A stretch of 64,000 nucleotides of DNA from Polaribacter irgensii 23-P. Its GTDB lineage: Bacteria > Bacteroidota > Bacteroidia > Flavobacteriales > Flavobacteriaceae. Positions 52,065 through 61,322 of this stretch are shown piece after piece; within the stretch, counting starts at the first letter, position 1; the number at the start of each line of letters is the position of its first letter. The DNA is taken from the NCBI RefSeq assembly GCF_000153225.1, contig NZ_CH724148.1:872640-936639 (forward strand), given 5' to 3'. The notes under the pieces were generated by a model, which had not been told where the DNA came from, did not search any database, and worked only from the letters and a program-made list of their open reading frames with translations. Both the position numbers and the translations under genes were made by a program.

Positions 52065-54317
52065 TTAATTGTTTTGTTTTGTACTGAGATAGAACTCTTC
52101 ATACGTATTTAAAAGACTCATTAAAGCAGAAATTAAATCTTTGGTCTCTAGCAGTAAGCTAAAATAAAGCGTGGTATTTTTTGGACTTGTTTCATCTGTT
52201 CTAATTCTTGAGACTTGATTTTCTATAGATAGAGAGACGTTTTTCAACAATTCTTGCTTTTCAACTAGAATTTCACTTAACGTATCAAAAGATCTCTTTT
52301 CAAAAACATCCGCAACCTTCAATAACAGATCAGACAATTCTTCATCTATTTGTTTTAGGTCATTTAATTGGCCTTTTTTTAGATTTTTATGATTGTTATT
52401 TACATGTTTGTAGCTTGCTCTGGAAATATAACTAATAGATTGTGCTACATCTTGTAAATGTCCTAACACCATTACATAGAACCTACTTGCTTGTACAGAT
52501 GTTTCATCCAAAGATTTAATAAAGTAAAAAACACCATCTTTTAAAGAGTCAATTTCATCATTTAATTTACCAACATGTTTGTCCGTTTTGCGCAGTTTGT
52601 TCAGATCGTGTTTTGCCAAATCATCTACCACATTGGTGTACAATTTGTTTACTCTATTTGCAACTCCAGAAATATGGTCAGCACTTTCTTCAATAACACC
52701 GTTAATAGTAATCAACTCGGCTCTTTCTATATACACTTGCTTTTTCTCTTCTTTTGTTTTTCTTCTGTGAATTAAAGTATTTCTACCGATTAAAAAAGCA
52801 ACTACTGCGAGAAGAATAGGAATCATAACCATGTCCCAACTAATTAAGTATGCAACCAGAGCGGCAGCTAAAAATGCGGTAATAGCCGTAAGAAACCAAC
52901 CTCCAATTACATTTAAAACACCAGCGACTCTGTATACAGCACTTTCTCTTCCCCAAGCTCTATCTGCTAAAGAAGTTCCCATGGCAACCATAAATGTTAC
53001 ATAGGTCGTAGATAGTGGTAGTTTCATTGATGTTGCAATAGAAATTAAGATACCAGCAACTATTAAATTTACCGCTGCTCTTACTAAATCAAAAGCGGGC
53101 AGTTCATATGTTTTGTCTTTTGGTAATGAAATTACTGGTTTGGTAAATTTAGAATCTATGTATGCTAAAGTAGGCGCTGGTACTAAAAACCGAATTCCAG
53201 TGTTTATGGTCATTGCAGCCCTTACGGTAACTCTAGACAGCGGATTTGGTTTAAATTTCTCATGTCCATCTCCTTGTCTAGACAAGTCGATCCCTGTTTT
53301 AATTACGTTTTTAGCTTTACTAGAAGTCCACAAGGTCACTACCATTACCGCACCAGCGATTAACAATAACCAAACATTAGAAGGTACTTTTTCGGCTAAA
53401 ATCTCCATAGAGAACGCATCTGCATTCACCCCAGAAACATTCCAAGCTTCATAAGAATTCCAAGCGGCGATAGGCACACCAACAAAGTTTACCAGGTCGT
53501 TTCCTGAAAATGCCATGGCTAAAGAAAAGGTACCAATTCCAATAATTAATTTTAAAACATTTACTTTAAAATATTTTATCAATACCTGCGATATGATACT
53601 CCAAGCTACAAAACTTCCTGCAATAATTAAAAGTGCTTTTCCTTCAATTAAGTGCTTAATATCTGTATAGAAAGGAGTTCCTTTCATTCCTTTTATAATG
53701 ATGAAATATGTAATTGCAGTAATTGCAAAACCACCAAATAGCGCGTTGATATAAACGGCTCTTTTTTCAAAATTAAATGAGTAAATTATCCTAGATGCAA
53801 ACTGAACAATTGCACCAACCGAAAATGCGACGACTACAGATAGCAATATTCCGTTTATAATTTCAACTGCTTTTTTATGATTGATATAGTTCCAGATTTC
53901 AGAAAAAGATTGCGAATCATTTGCAGATATTTTTAACAAAGAAATACATACAGCAGCGCCTAACAATTCAAATACAATGGAGACCGTTGTGGAGGTCGGC
54001 ATTCCTAGAGAGTTAAAGATGTCTAATAAAAGAATGTCTGTAATCATTACTGCCATAAAAATAATCATGATGTCTTGGAACATGAACATTCTAGGGTTAA
54101 AAATCCCTTTTCGCGCAACTTCCATCATTCCGCTAGAGGTAATTGCTCCAAAGAACACTCCTAAACTAGCAATGATCATAATATTTCTTACAGAAATTGC
54201 CTTAGAGCCAATTGCTGAATTTAAAAAGTTTACAGCATCGTTACTCACTCCTACGACTAAATCTACAATAGCTAATATTGCTAAAGCGACTAACATTAAA
54301 ATATATGGATCTCCCAT
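52065..54317 (-). CDS. PiT family inorganic phosphate transporter with PhoU-like tail
   Basis: 750 residues. The N-terminal and middle parts carry about 11-12 membrane helices with the PiT signatures GVSNDAVNFLNSAIGSKAI and, further on, SGNDLVNFVGVPIAAW. The C-terminal about 210 residues (after RRKTKEEKKQ) are a soluble helical PhoU-like domain, with heptad-rich helices that include LDETSVQASRF and LGHLQDVAQSISYISRASYK. Phosphate enters with sodium or protons. Own TAGATTTG box 25 bases upstream, although the porin gene lies 80 bases upstream on the same strand. Confidence 0.93.
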   Translation of the reverse strand: MGDPYILMLVALAILAIVDLVVGVSNDAVNFLNSAIGSKAISVRNIMIIASLGVFFGAITSSGMMEVARKGIFNPRMFMFQDIMIIFMAVMITDILLLDIFNSLGMPTSTTVSIVFELLGAAVCISLLKISANDSQSFSEIWNYINHKKAVEIINGILLSVVVAFSVGAIVQFASRIIYSFNFEKRAVYINALFGGFAITAITYFIIIKGMKGTPFYTDIKHLIEGKALLIIAGSFVAWSIISQVLIKYFKVNVLKLIIGIGTFSLAMAFSGNDLVNFVGVPIAAWNSYEAWNVSGVNADAFSMEILAEKVPSNVWLLLIAGAVMVVTLWTSSKAKNVIKTGIDLSRQGDGHEKFKPNPLSRVTVRAAMTINTGIRFLVPAPTLAYIDSKFTKPVISLPKDKTYELPAFDLVRAAVNLIVAGILISIATSMKLPLSTTYVTFMVAMGTSLADRAWGRESAVYRVAGVLNVIGGWFLTAITAFLAAALVAYLISWDMVMIPILLAVVAFLIGRNTLIHRRKTKEEKKQVYIERAELITINGVIEESADHISGVANRVNKLYTNVVDDLAKHDLNKLRKTDKHVGKLNDEIDSLKDGVFYFIKSLDETSVQASRFYVMVLGHLQDVAQSISYISRASYKHVNNNHKNLKKGQLNDLKQIDEELSDLLLKVADVFEKRSFDTLSEILVEKQELLKNVSLSIENQVSRIRTDETSPKNTTLYFSLLLETKDLISALMSLLNTYEEFYLSTKQNN

Positions 54318-54341
54318 TTCAGTTGATTAAATTAAGTTGCG

Positions 54342-54349
54342 CAAATCTA
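54342..54349 (-). promoter_or_regulatory. -7 promoter box of the phosphate transporter
   Basis: TAGATTTG on the minus strand, 24 bases before the ATG at 54317. Lies in the gap after the porin gene. Confidence 0.5.
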
Positions 54350-54397
54350 CAAACACCATTAGAGGTGAATGTTATGTTTATGTTATATTTCTTAGTA

Positions 54398-55606
54398 CTA
54401 AAAATGAATATCTACTTGCAATCTATAGAGCAGTTGATTCGTTTTAAAACCAATGTCTGTATAGCTTAGATCTGTTTGAACTTTTAATTGATGTCCTGAA
54501 ATATACTTAGACAATCCTAAAGTATATTGATTTTCGGCGCCTTTTCCAGTAATTACTTTGTCTAAAGAAATATTTGTGTACCGCCCAGAGATTTCGAGCG
54601 TTTTAGATAATAAATACCCTGTTTGTAGATTTAAACCATTTCCAACTTGCACGACATCTCCGGTTAAAGAGCCATCAGCATTTTTTGCAAAAGCATCTCC
54701 AGCAGTTCTATTTGCAAATTCTGCCATCAAAGAAAAGCCATTGTGCTTGTACATGGCATCTATAAACAAAGTAGCGATGTTCGTTACATAAAATCCCGTG
54801 TCATTGGTCATATAAGAACCTTGGTTGCTTCTTGTTTTAGAGGCATTGTTATTGAAGTCATACACAAAGCCTAAGGATAATTTTGGGGAAGGCTCAAACT
54901 TTAGGTCACTTCCTTTGTAGTCTCCTTTATTTGCAAAGTCACCGAAAGGGAAAAGTTCTATTCTTGTGGTATATTGATGGCCTCCAATATTTCCAGTGGT
55001 GATATTTCTTCCTTCACCTTGGGAGATCGAAAATACTTCTTTTACCAAAAAACGATTTGTAAGTTTGAAATGATGTCTTAGTTGCACCCCCATATCTCTA
55101 TCAATTGTAAACCGACTGTTTAATAAAGAGCGGTCTACTTGTTGTAAGTTGGCAGATGAGATTACTCGTTCTCGATTTCCTGGAAGTTTGGTTTGTCCAA
55201 ACCACACAACAAAGTTACCAGAGAAATTCCATTTTAAAACGGCATCTAAAATATACCTTGGGGCATTTCCTGTGTATTTTGAAGCTCCGGACAAATCTCT
55301 ATTAGACAAGCCAAGTTCTACTTTGTATTTTAGTTTTGGAGAATATGCAAATCCATCAAATTTCAAACGAGAACGTCGAATCATCATAGAGGACGCTGGA
55401 TTTGAGAGTCCGTGGTGTATTTCCCAATTACTAGTTGCAAGTGTTTGGAAGCGCAGCCCTATTTTCATTGACCATGTGCTGTCTTTTCCGATGAGATTGA
55501 AAAGCCCCTTACCAAATTTTTGAGTGTTGGTTTTTTGAGCGTTTGCACTTAGAAAAGCACAAATACACAGCAGTACTGCTGCTTTTTGCAGTGTAGTTGG
55601 TTTCAT
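54398..55606 (-). CDS. OprP/OprO-type phosphate-selective porin
   Basis: About 402 residues from the ATG at 55606 (MKPTTLQKAAVLLCICAF, signal peptide to about residue 23). The frame reaches 55672, but it then includes non-signal sequence and crosses a hairpin. The mature part is a 16-strand barrel-like sequence with LKFDGFAYSPKLKYKVELGL, WFGQTKLPGNRERVISSANL and RELGVQL-like IDRDMGVQLRH, which I recognise from phosphate-selective porin O/P proteins of Bacteroidetes. Ends QLLYRLQVDIHF with a terminal aromatic residue. Sits just upstream of the PiT transporter, so it likely brings phosphate across the outer membrane. Confidence 0.9.
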   Translation of the reverse strand: MKPTTLQKAAVLLCICAFLSANAQKTNTQKFGKGLFNLIGKDSTWSMKIGLRFQTLATSNWEIHHGLSNPASSMMIRRSRLKFDGFAYSPKLKYKVELGLSNRDLSGASKYTGNAPRYILDAVLKWNFSGNFVVWFGQTKLPGNRERVISSANLQQVDRSLLNSRFTIDRDMGVQLRHHFKLTNRFLVKEVFSISQGEGRNITTGNIGGHQYTTRIELFPFGDFANKGDYKGSDLKFEPSPKLSLGFVYDFNNNASKTRSNQGSYMTNDTGFYVTNIATLFIDAMYKHNGFSLMAEFANRTAGDAFAKNADGSLTGDVVQVGNGLNLQTGYLLSKTLEISGRYTNISLDKVITGKGAENQYTLGLSKYISGHQLKVQTDLSYTDIGFKTNQLLYRLQVDIHF

Positions 55607-55679
55607 TATTATTATTAGCTTTTGTCGCAGCAAATAAATAACAATAATGTCAGATAAACGGTATGAGAACATTAAAAAA

Positions 55680-55706
55680 CAAAAAACTGCCTTGGCCGAA
55701 GGCAGA
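55680..55706 (-). terminator. Hairpin with T-tract in the leader of the porin gene
   Basis: On the minus strand: stem CTGCCTT, loop CGGCC, stem AAGGCAG, then TTTTTTGTTTTTT. It is a typical intrinsic terminator but no gene ends upstream on this strand. It therefore lies between a possible promoter and the porin ATG. Confidence 0.75.
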
Positions 55707-55841
55707 ATGCCCTATAAAATAGTTGACAAAAACTAATATTTTTATAATGACGCTATCTCTTTAAAGATTACTACAAAGATGAAAGTATTCTATCGTTTTT
55801 TTGTTGAATTTAAATTAATAAAAGGTTAACAGTTTCTTCAA

Positions 55842-55859
55842 TTTAACCTTAAGTTAATG
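55842..55859 (+). promoter_or_regulatory. Possible Pho-type direct repeats before the TonB receptor
   Basis: TTTAACC at 55842-55848 and GTTAATG at 55853-55859, start-to-start 11 bases, the period of known Pho boxes. The sequence resembles the cyanobacterial-type TTAAC repeat more than the enteric one. No strong support beyond spacing and context. Confidence 0.3.
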
Positions 55860-55912
55860 TTTCTGTAATACAATCATAATTTACTCCTAACACAGAATTA
55901 ACAATAACACAA

Positions 55913-55920
55913 GACTTTTG
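55913..55920 (+). promoter_or_regulatory. Near-consensus -7 box of the second TonB receptor
   Basis: GACTTTTG, one mismatch (G for T at the first position), 22 bases before the ATG at 55943. The same sequence precedes the DMT gene near 61300. Confidence 0.35.
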
Positions 55921-55942
55921 CACTAGAAAATAATCAACAATA

Positions 55943-58693
55943 ATGAAGAAATTTTTATTTATAATTTTTATTATATTCAGTCAAATAGCTATCAGTCAGG
56001 ATAAAGGAATCTTGAAAGGATTGTTAACTGATAAGGAAGCAAATAATGAGACCTTGCCCTTTGCGAATGTGTTTGTGAAAGGGACTAATATAGGAGCAAC
56101 TACAGACTTTGACGGAAATTATTCTTTTCAAGTTCCCGAGGGTACCCATATAGTTTCATTTAGTTTTTTAGGATACAAAACAGTTGAAAAAACATTTACC
56201 ATCGCTTCAGGACAAACAATAATTCTGAATCAAATAATGTCTGCTGAAGAAGGCGTTGCTTTAGATGAGATTGTAATAAAGACATCGATAGGAAAGGAGT
56301 CTGCAAATGCACTTTTATTAGAGCAAAAGAAAGCATCTGTTATCATTGAGAGTATTGGAGCGCAAACATTGGCAAAAGTAGGGGTTTCAAATGCAGCAAA
56401 TGCGACCACTAAAATTGCGGGCGTTACCAAAAGTGAAGGTTCAGGGAGCATCTATATAAGGGGCTTAGGAGACCGCTATTTAGCAACCACGATGAATGGT
56501 CTTCCAATTCCCTCTGATGATGTTGAGAATAAAAATATCAATTTAAATTTATTTTCAACCAACATCATAGAAAATGTAGGAATTAGTAAGACGTATAGCA
56601 CAGGAGGGTATGCCGATCAAGCTTCGGGTAAAGTAAACATAAATTCTAAAGAGTATTCAAAAAAAGGAGTTTCAATCTCCATGTCAGGAGGAGCAAATAC
56701 AAATGTTGCTGGTCTTTCTGATGATTTTAGAACAACCATTACAAATCAAGATGTTACGATTGGTTTTCACCAAAAACAATTTGCACTGCAAAATCTAATC
56801 ACTTTACAAGGTTGGGATACGGAAACCCTAGCAACACCAATAAATTTTAATGGGTCTTTCTCAGCGGCAAAGAAATTTGAATTTTTTGGCAAAGAGGTTG
56901 CTGTTTTTTTTGCAGGTTCTCACGCTAAAACTTTTGAGTACCAAAAAGGAGTTTTTAGAGCCTATCGGTCTAATGTATTGGATAGGGAGTTTACAGATGT
57001 AGAACAATATGCATCCAATGCAAATACCACAGGGTATATCAATGTTCGCCTAAAGCTAAACGACTCTAATAACATCAAATACAATACGCTTTTTGTAAAT
57101 ACGGGTGTCGATAATTTATATGAGCAAGGTAGAAACGGTTTGGGATACGTTTTTGATCAAGACCCTCAAGAGACTGGAGCTTTTGTGCGAGATCAAAATT
57201 TTAGACAAACAACTTTGTTTGTCAATCAACTTTTAGGAGAACACAAGTGGAGTGAAAACAACACAGCAAACTGGGCAGGAGGCTTTAATTTCGTTTTGGC
57301 AGAAGAGCCAAATAGAATTAGAAATGAAGTAAATATTTTAGAAGTTGCTACGGCTCCAGAAATTCAATATGCACATGTAGGTGATTTTCAGCAACGAAAA
57401 TCTAGCCAGAAAATTCAGGATACAGAATACAACGCTACGTTCGAAAATAAATGGGCACTTGGTGCAAAAAACGAGAATGATGAGAAGCCGTTCTCCTTAA
57501 ATTATGGAGTTAACTACAGACATAAAGAGAGAACGTTTAAATCGTTATTTGTAGGTGTAAAGTCAAAAGATTACAGAGCAGCTTCCGTAGATGAATTGTC
57601 ATCAACATTTACAGCAACAAATTTCAACAATGGGCTTACTTTAAGGTTGAGAGAGGCAGATAGATATGAAGCGACATTAGATATTATGGCCAGTTTTATC
57701 AATTTTGATTTCCAAATAAAGGACAAATTTTCGGGTACTTTAGGATTTCGTTTTGAGAGAGATGAAATAAATGTTGTCTGGGATGTTGCTAATTTTGTAG
57801 GGAGATTGGGTACTTTAAATAGAACCTATGAAAGTCTCTATCCGAGTGTAAATTTAAAATACGAATTGGCGCAGAATAATTATTTGCGATTTGCAGCGAG
57901 TATTACGCAGACATTGCCAGAGTTTAAGGAATTAGCACCTTTTGAATATGTGTCTCCAACAGGGCGTGTTACCAAAGGAAATCCAGATTTACAAAAATCA
58001 GAAATTTATAATTTTGATTTAAAATACGAGCTTTTTCCTCAGAGAGGACAACTTTTTTCTCTAGCAGGTTTTTACAAGCAAATTAATGATCCCATTAACT
58101 TATCTCAGACAAGGGGTTCTTCGGGATATTTTATCTATTCAAATACTGGAGAAAAAGCAAATGTATATGGAGTTGAGTTCGAAGCAAAAACCGATTTATT
58201 AAAAAATTCAGAAGATGAAAGTATTTTTAATATTACGGGGAATATAACCAAGATGTGGCTTGAGCAGGATTTATTAGCAGATTTTCAATACAAAGACATT
58301 ACAAAATCGAGCTTGCAGGGAGCTTCTGATTTTATTGCAAATACTTCTTTAAGTTATTCCAATCAAAAACAAAAAGAGTTGACAGCAACTGTAACGGGAA
58401 ATTATTCGTCAGACAAAATTTTTGCGTTAGGGTCTCCCGAAGATTTTGCAAATAGTGCTGCTTTGTATAATGATGAGATTATAGAAAAAGGATTTGTATC
58501 CTTAGATTTTGTGGTTCGTAAAAAACTATCAGAAAACATATTGTTAAAGTTTGTAGGTAGAAACCTTTTGAACCCAGAAATAAGACAAACTCAAAAAGTA
58601 AGAAATCTAATTACAAACATAGAAACCAACGAGACAGTTTCTGCTTATCATAAAGGAAGCCAATTGACATTTAGTATTAAATATACATTCTAG
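55943..58693 (+). CDS. TonB-dependent outer-membrane receptor in the phosphate region
   Basis: 916 residues. Signal peptide (about 1-18, ending QIAISQ). Carboxypeptidase-regulatory-like domain (about 25-105: LTDKEANNETLPFANVFVKG, TTDFDGNYSF). Plug domain with GVTKSEGSGSIYIRGLGDRY and TGGYADQASGKVNI. Beta-barrel to the end (QLTFSIKYTF, terminal F). The plug lacks a clear substrate clue. The lipoprotein gene follows 129 bases downstream, and the divergent porin plus PiT genes suggest phosphate or organophosphate uptake. A TonB box cannot be picked out reliably. Confidence 0.92.
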   Translation: MKKFLFIIFIIFSQIAISQDKGILKGLLTDKEANNETLPFANVFVKGTNIGATTDFDGNYSFQVPEGTHIVSFSFLGYKTVEKTFTIASGQTIILNQIMSAEEGVALDEIVIKTSIGKESANALLLEQKKASVIIESIGAQTLAKVGVSNAANATTKIAGVTKSEGSGSIYIRGLGDRYLATTMNGLPIPSDDVENKNINLNLFSTNIIENVGISKTYSTGGYADQASGKVNINSKEYSKKGVSISMSGGANTNVAGLSDDFRTTITNQDVTIGFHQKQFALQNLITLQGWDTETLATPINFNGSFSAAKKFEFFGKEVAVFFAGSHAKTFEYQKGVFRAYRSNVLDREFTDVEQYASNANTTGYINVRLKLNDSNNIKYNTLFVNTGVDNLYEQGRNGLGYVFDQDPQETGAFVRDQNFRQTTLFVNQLLGEHKWSENNTANWAGGFNFVLAEEPNRIRNEVNILEVATAPEIQYAHVGDFQQRKSSQKIQDTEYNATFENKWALGAKNENDEKPFSLNYGVNYRHKERTFKSLFVGVKSKDYRAASVDELSSTFTATNFNNGLTLRLREADRYEATLDIMASFINFDFQIKDKFSGTLGFRFERDEINVVWDVANFVGRLGTLNRTYESLYPSVNLKYELAQNNYLRFAASITQTLPEFKELAPFEYVSPTGRVTKGNPDLQKSEIYNFDLKYELFPQRGQLFSLAGFYKQINDPINLSQTRGSSGYFIYSNTGEKANVYGVEFEAKTDLLKNSEDESIFNITGNITKMWLEQDLLADFQYKDITKSSLQGASDFIANTSLSYSNQKQKELTATVTGNYSSDKIFALGSPEDFANSAALYNDEIIEKGFVSLDFVVRKKLSENILLKFVGRNLLNPEIRQTQKVRNLITNIETNETVSAYHKGSQLTFSIKYTF

Positions 58694-58822
58694 GGAATTA
58701 ACGATTACTTAACAAAAGAGGGTAAAGTTGCTGAAACCTAACATACTATTAATATTTAGATAAAGAAGATTCAACAATAAGATAGCAACTTTGCTTGAAA
58801 TTAATAATCATACTAAACTAAA

Positions 58823-60787
58823 ATGAAAAAATCAGTTTCTAAAATTTTAAACATTGTAGCTTTTTCTTTAGCTATTGTATCATTCACAAATTGTGGTAGT
58901 GAAGAGCCTTCTATTATTATAGAAGAGCCTGCTTCGGAAGTAATAGGGAATTTAAATTCTGGAATTATGAATGGAAATCTCGATGAAGATTATACATTAA
59001 ATTCAAACCAAATTTATAATTTAAATGGTTCTTTTATTGTGGAGTCAGGAGCTACGTTAACAATCCCTGCGGGAACAACAATTCAAGCTCTTAACGGAGG
59101 AACAAGTGTTTATATCGCAGTTCTCAAGGGAGCTAAAATTAACATAGAAGGAACCGAATCTCGTCCGGTAAATATGTCATCTGCTGCGGGAGATTCAGGA
59201 GATTGGGGAGGGTTAACCATTTGTGGAGACGCATCAACAACTGCAGGCGCAAATGCAGAAGCAGAAGTTGGTGGATTCATTTATGGAGGTTCAAATGATG
59301 CAGACAATTCTGGAGCTATTAATTATTTAATAATTAAAGGAACAGGAGCACAAATAAATTCAGAATCACAGTACAATGGTATTTCTTTTTACGGAGTTGG
59401 TTCTGGAACGACAATTAGCAACATTGCTGTAATTAACGGTTCAGATGACGGTGTTGAATTTTTTGGAGGAACGGTATCCGCAACAAATTTATTCTTAGAA
59501 AATAATGAAGATGATTCTGTAGATTGGACAGAAGGCTGGAACGGAACCATAACAAATACATACATTACGCACACAAATTCAGGATTTTCAACAGTTTTTG
59601 AAGGAGATAAAGCAAATGGAAATCCCAAGTTTGACAATGTTACTGCAGTGTCAACTGTTGGAGGTACAGCGCTACAGTTTAAAAAACAATCTGGTGCTAC
59701 AATAACAGGGTTGTCTTTGACAGGTTATGATATATCTATCGACATGAAAGATGATGGAGCTTTAGCGAACGTTCTTATTGACGGTGCTGCTGCGAATCCT
59801 TTATTGTCTTACACAAATGCACAAACAGTGAGTGCCGCAGATTTTATGTGGGTAAATTCAAGTACAGCGATTCCAACATCGGTATTACAGGGCGCAATTA
59901 CTGGAAAAGTTACTTTAGATGCTGCTGTTAAATACAATTTGAATTCTTCTTATATTGTGGAAGCTGGAGGTGAATTAGTCATTCCTGCAGGAACAAAAAT
60001 TGAGGCGAGAGATGGAGGCACCGGTGTATTCATCGCGGTTTTAAAAGGTGGAAAAATTGACATTCAAGGGACCGAAAATAATCCTGTTGTAATTTCCTCG
60101 GCTTCAGCTATTTCTGGAGATTGGGGAGGTCTAACAATCTGTGGAGATGCAACAACAACTGCAGGTGAAGATGCAGTAGCAGAGGTTGGTGGTTTTATCT
60201 ACGGAGGAACCAATGATGCGGACAATTCTGGATCTGTTACTTATTTAGTGATTAAAGGAACAGGCGCACAAATTAATGCGGATTCTCAGTACAACGGAAT
60301 TTCGTTATACGGGGTTGGATCTGGAACTACCATAGAAAATATCTCGGTAATTAATGGTGCTGACGACGGTATAGAATTTTTTGGAGGCACGGTTTCTGCA
60401 ACAAATATCTATTTAGAAAATAACGAAGATGATGCTGTGGATTGGACCGAAGGATGGAATGGAACAGTAACGAATACTTATATTTCTCACACAGTTTCTG
60501 GTTTTTCTACTGCTTTTGAGGGGGACAAGAATAATGGGAATCCAAAATTTATAAACTTAACAGCTATTTCTACAGCAGGTGGTACTGGCTTGCAGTTTAA
60601 AAAGACTTCAGGTGCAACCATTACAAATATATGGTTGGAAGGGTATGAAAAGAACATCGATATGAAAGACGGAGGTCCTTTAGAAAATGTAATTATAGAC
60701 GGTGTTGCTGCTTCTACAACTGCAGAATATAAAACAGGAACTAAAGTTGCTGTTGCAGCTTGGACTTGGAAAAGTGCAGGTTTATAA
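58823..60787 (+). CDS. Surface lipoprotein with a doubled beta-helix-like domain
   Basis: 654 residues. Lipoprotein signal ending at Cys24 (FTNC); the mature start C-GSEEP has acidic residues that match the Bacteroidetes surface-export signal. Residues 65-370 and 371-654 are two copies of the same domain, each with YNLN...IPAGT, GDWGGLTICGDA, VGGFIYGG and VDWTEGWNG. The sequence is rich in G, N, D and T, and the motif GDWGGL is shared with Bacteroidetes proteins often found beside TonB receptors. Probably a right-handed beta-helix. Likely a surface partner of the TonB receptor just upstream; ligand unknown. Confidence 0.85.
   Translation: MKKSVSKILNIVAFSLAIVSFTNCGSEEPSIIIEEPASEVIGNLNSGIMNGNLDEDYTLNSNQIYNLNGSFIVESGATLTIPAGTTIQALNGGTSVYIAVLKGAKINIEGTESRPVNMSSAAGDSGDWGGLTICGDASTTAGANAEAEVGGFIYGGSNDADNSGAINYLIIKGTGAQINSESQYNGISFYGVGSGTTISNIAVINGSDDGVEFFGGTVSATNLFLENNEDDSVDWTEGWNGTITNTYITHTNSGFSTVFEGDKANGNPKFDNVTAVSTVGGTALQFKKQSGATITGLSLTGYDISIDMKDDGALANVLIDGAAANPLLSYTNAQTVSAADFMWVNSSTAIPTSVLQGAITGKVTLDAAVKYNLNSSYIVEAGGELVIPAGTKIEARDGGTGVFIAVLKGGKIDIQGTENNPVVISSASAISGDWGGLTICGDATTTAGEDAVAEVGGFIYGGTNDADNSGSVTYLVIKGTGAQINADSQYNGISLYGVGSGTTIENISVINGADDGIEFFGGTVSATNIYLENNEDDAVDWTEGWNGTVTNTYISHTVSGFSTAFEGDKNNGNPKFINLTAISTAGGTGLQFKKTSGATITNIWLEGYEKNIDMKDGGPLENVIIDGVAASTTAEYKTGTKVAVAAWTWKSAGL
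59015..60784 (+). repeat. Tandem in-gene duplication, 918-base period
   Basis: Four anchors (YNLN, GDWGGL, VDWTEGWNG and DMKD codons) are each exactly 918 bases apart, so about 284 codons align without a gap. The codons differ at many third positions, so the duplication is old but the proteins remain very similar. Confidence 0.9.
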
Positions 60788-60810
60788 CAGCACTCATCAT
60801 TGAGTAGGAA

Positions 60811-60850
60811 AAAGTAAAAAGCAGGCGATACGCCTGCTTTTTACTTTTGT
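60811..60850. terminator. Strong terminator after the lipoprotein gene
   Basis: Perfect 17-base stem AAAGTAAAAAGCAGGCG with loop ATA and the mirror arm ending in a T-tract. It serves both this gene and the convergent HMA gene. Confidence 0.9.
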
Positions 60851-60912
60851 ATTCTCTTTAAAATCGGTTTTATTTTACAAGTACTACAAAATAACTACAG
60901 ATCGAAATGCTA

Positions 60913-61230
60913 TTATTTCAATTGGTTTTCAGTTGCTTTGTATAAAGCACCGCCAGCAATTCCATTTATGTATCCAATTAATTCTTTTTTAGAGGTGGTG
61001 TTTGCATCAAAATCAATAGTGGCAATGCTGTCTTTAAAAACCACTTTTGCATCTAAAACACCTTCTTTTTTAGAGAGTTTCGCTTGAATTGTTTTTGCAC
61101 AGCCAATCTCGCAAGTCATGCCCGAAATAGCTAGGGAAACTTTTTCTTTTTTTGGTACTTTATTTTCTTTGCAACCTGTTAAGACGAAACAGGCAATTGC
61201 GACTGATAAAAATATTTTTTTAAGTGTCAT
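60913..61230 (-). CDS. Heavy-metal-associated domain lipoprotein
   Basis: 105 residues. Lipoprotein signal with Cys20 (LTGC) and then a lysine-rich linker. One HMA-type beta-alpha domain (about 30-97) with the metal motif GMTCEIGC (Cys40 and Cys44, a CxxxC variant of the usual CxxC) and the later VVFKDSIATIDFDAN strand. It may bind copper or another soft metal in the periplasm. A complete promoter lies upstream. The divergent partner is a DMT-type transporter. Confidence 0.88.
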   Translation of the reverse strand: MTLKKIFLSVAIACFVLTGCKENKVPKKEKVSLAISGMTCEIGCAKTIQAKLSKKEGVLDAKVVFKDSIATIDFDANTTSKKELIGYINGIAGGALYKATENQLK

Positions 61231-61255
61231 AATTTTGAACGATTAAATGATTGTA

Positions 61256-61287
61256 CAAATTTATTAATAATCGCGTTGATATTTCAA
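61256..61287 (-). promoter_or_regulatory. HMA gene promoter with -33 and -7 elements
   Basis: On the minus strand TTG at 61287-61285, a 21-base spacer, and TAAATTTG at 61263-61256, 25 bases before the ATG at 61230. Confidence 0.6.
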
Positions 61288-61322
61288 TAAATAGAAGACT
61301 TTTGCAATTCGAATTAATATCT

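Noticed and set aside
55723-55748. sigma70-like TTGACA and TATAAT on the plus strand
   Set aside because: Spacer is only 14 bases and the phylum uses a different promoter type (TAnnTTTG), so it is likely chance in AT-rich sequence.
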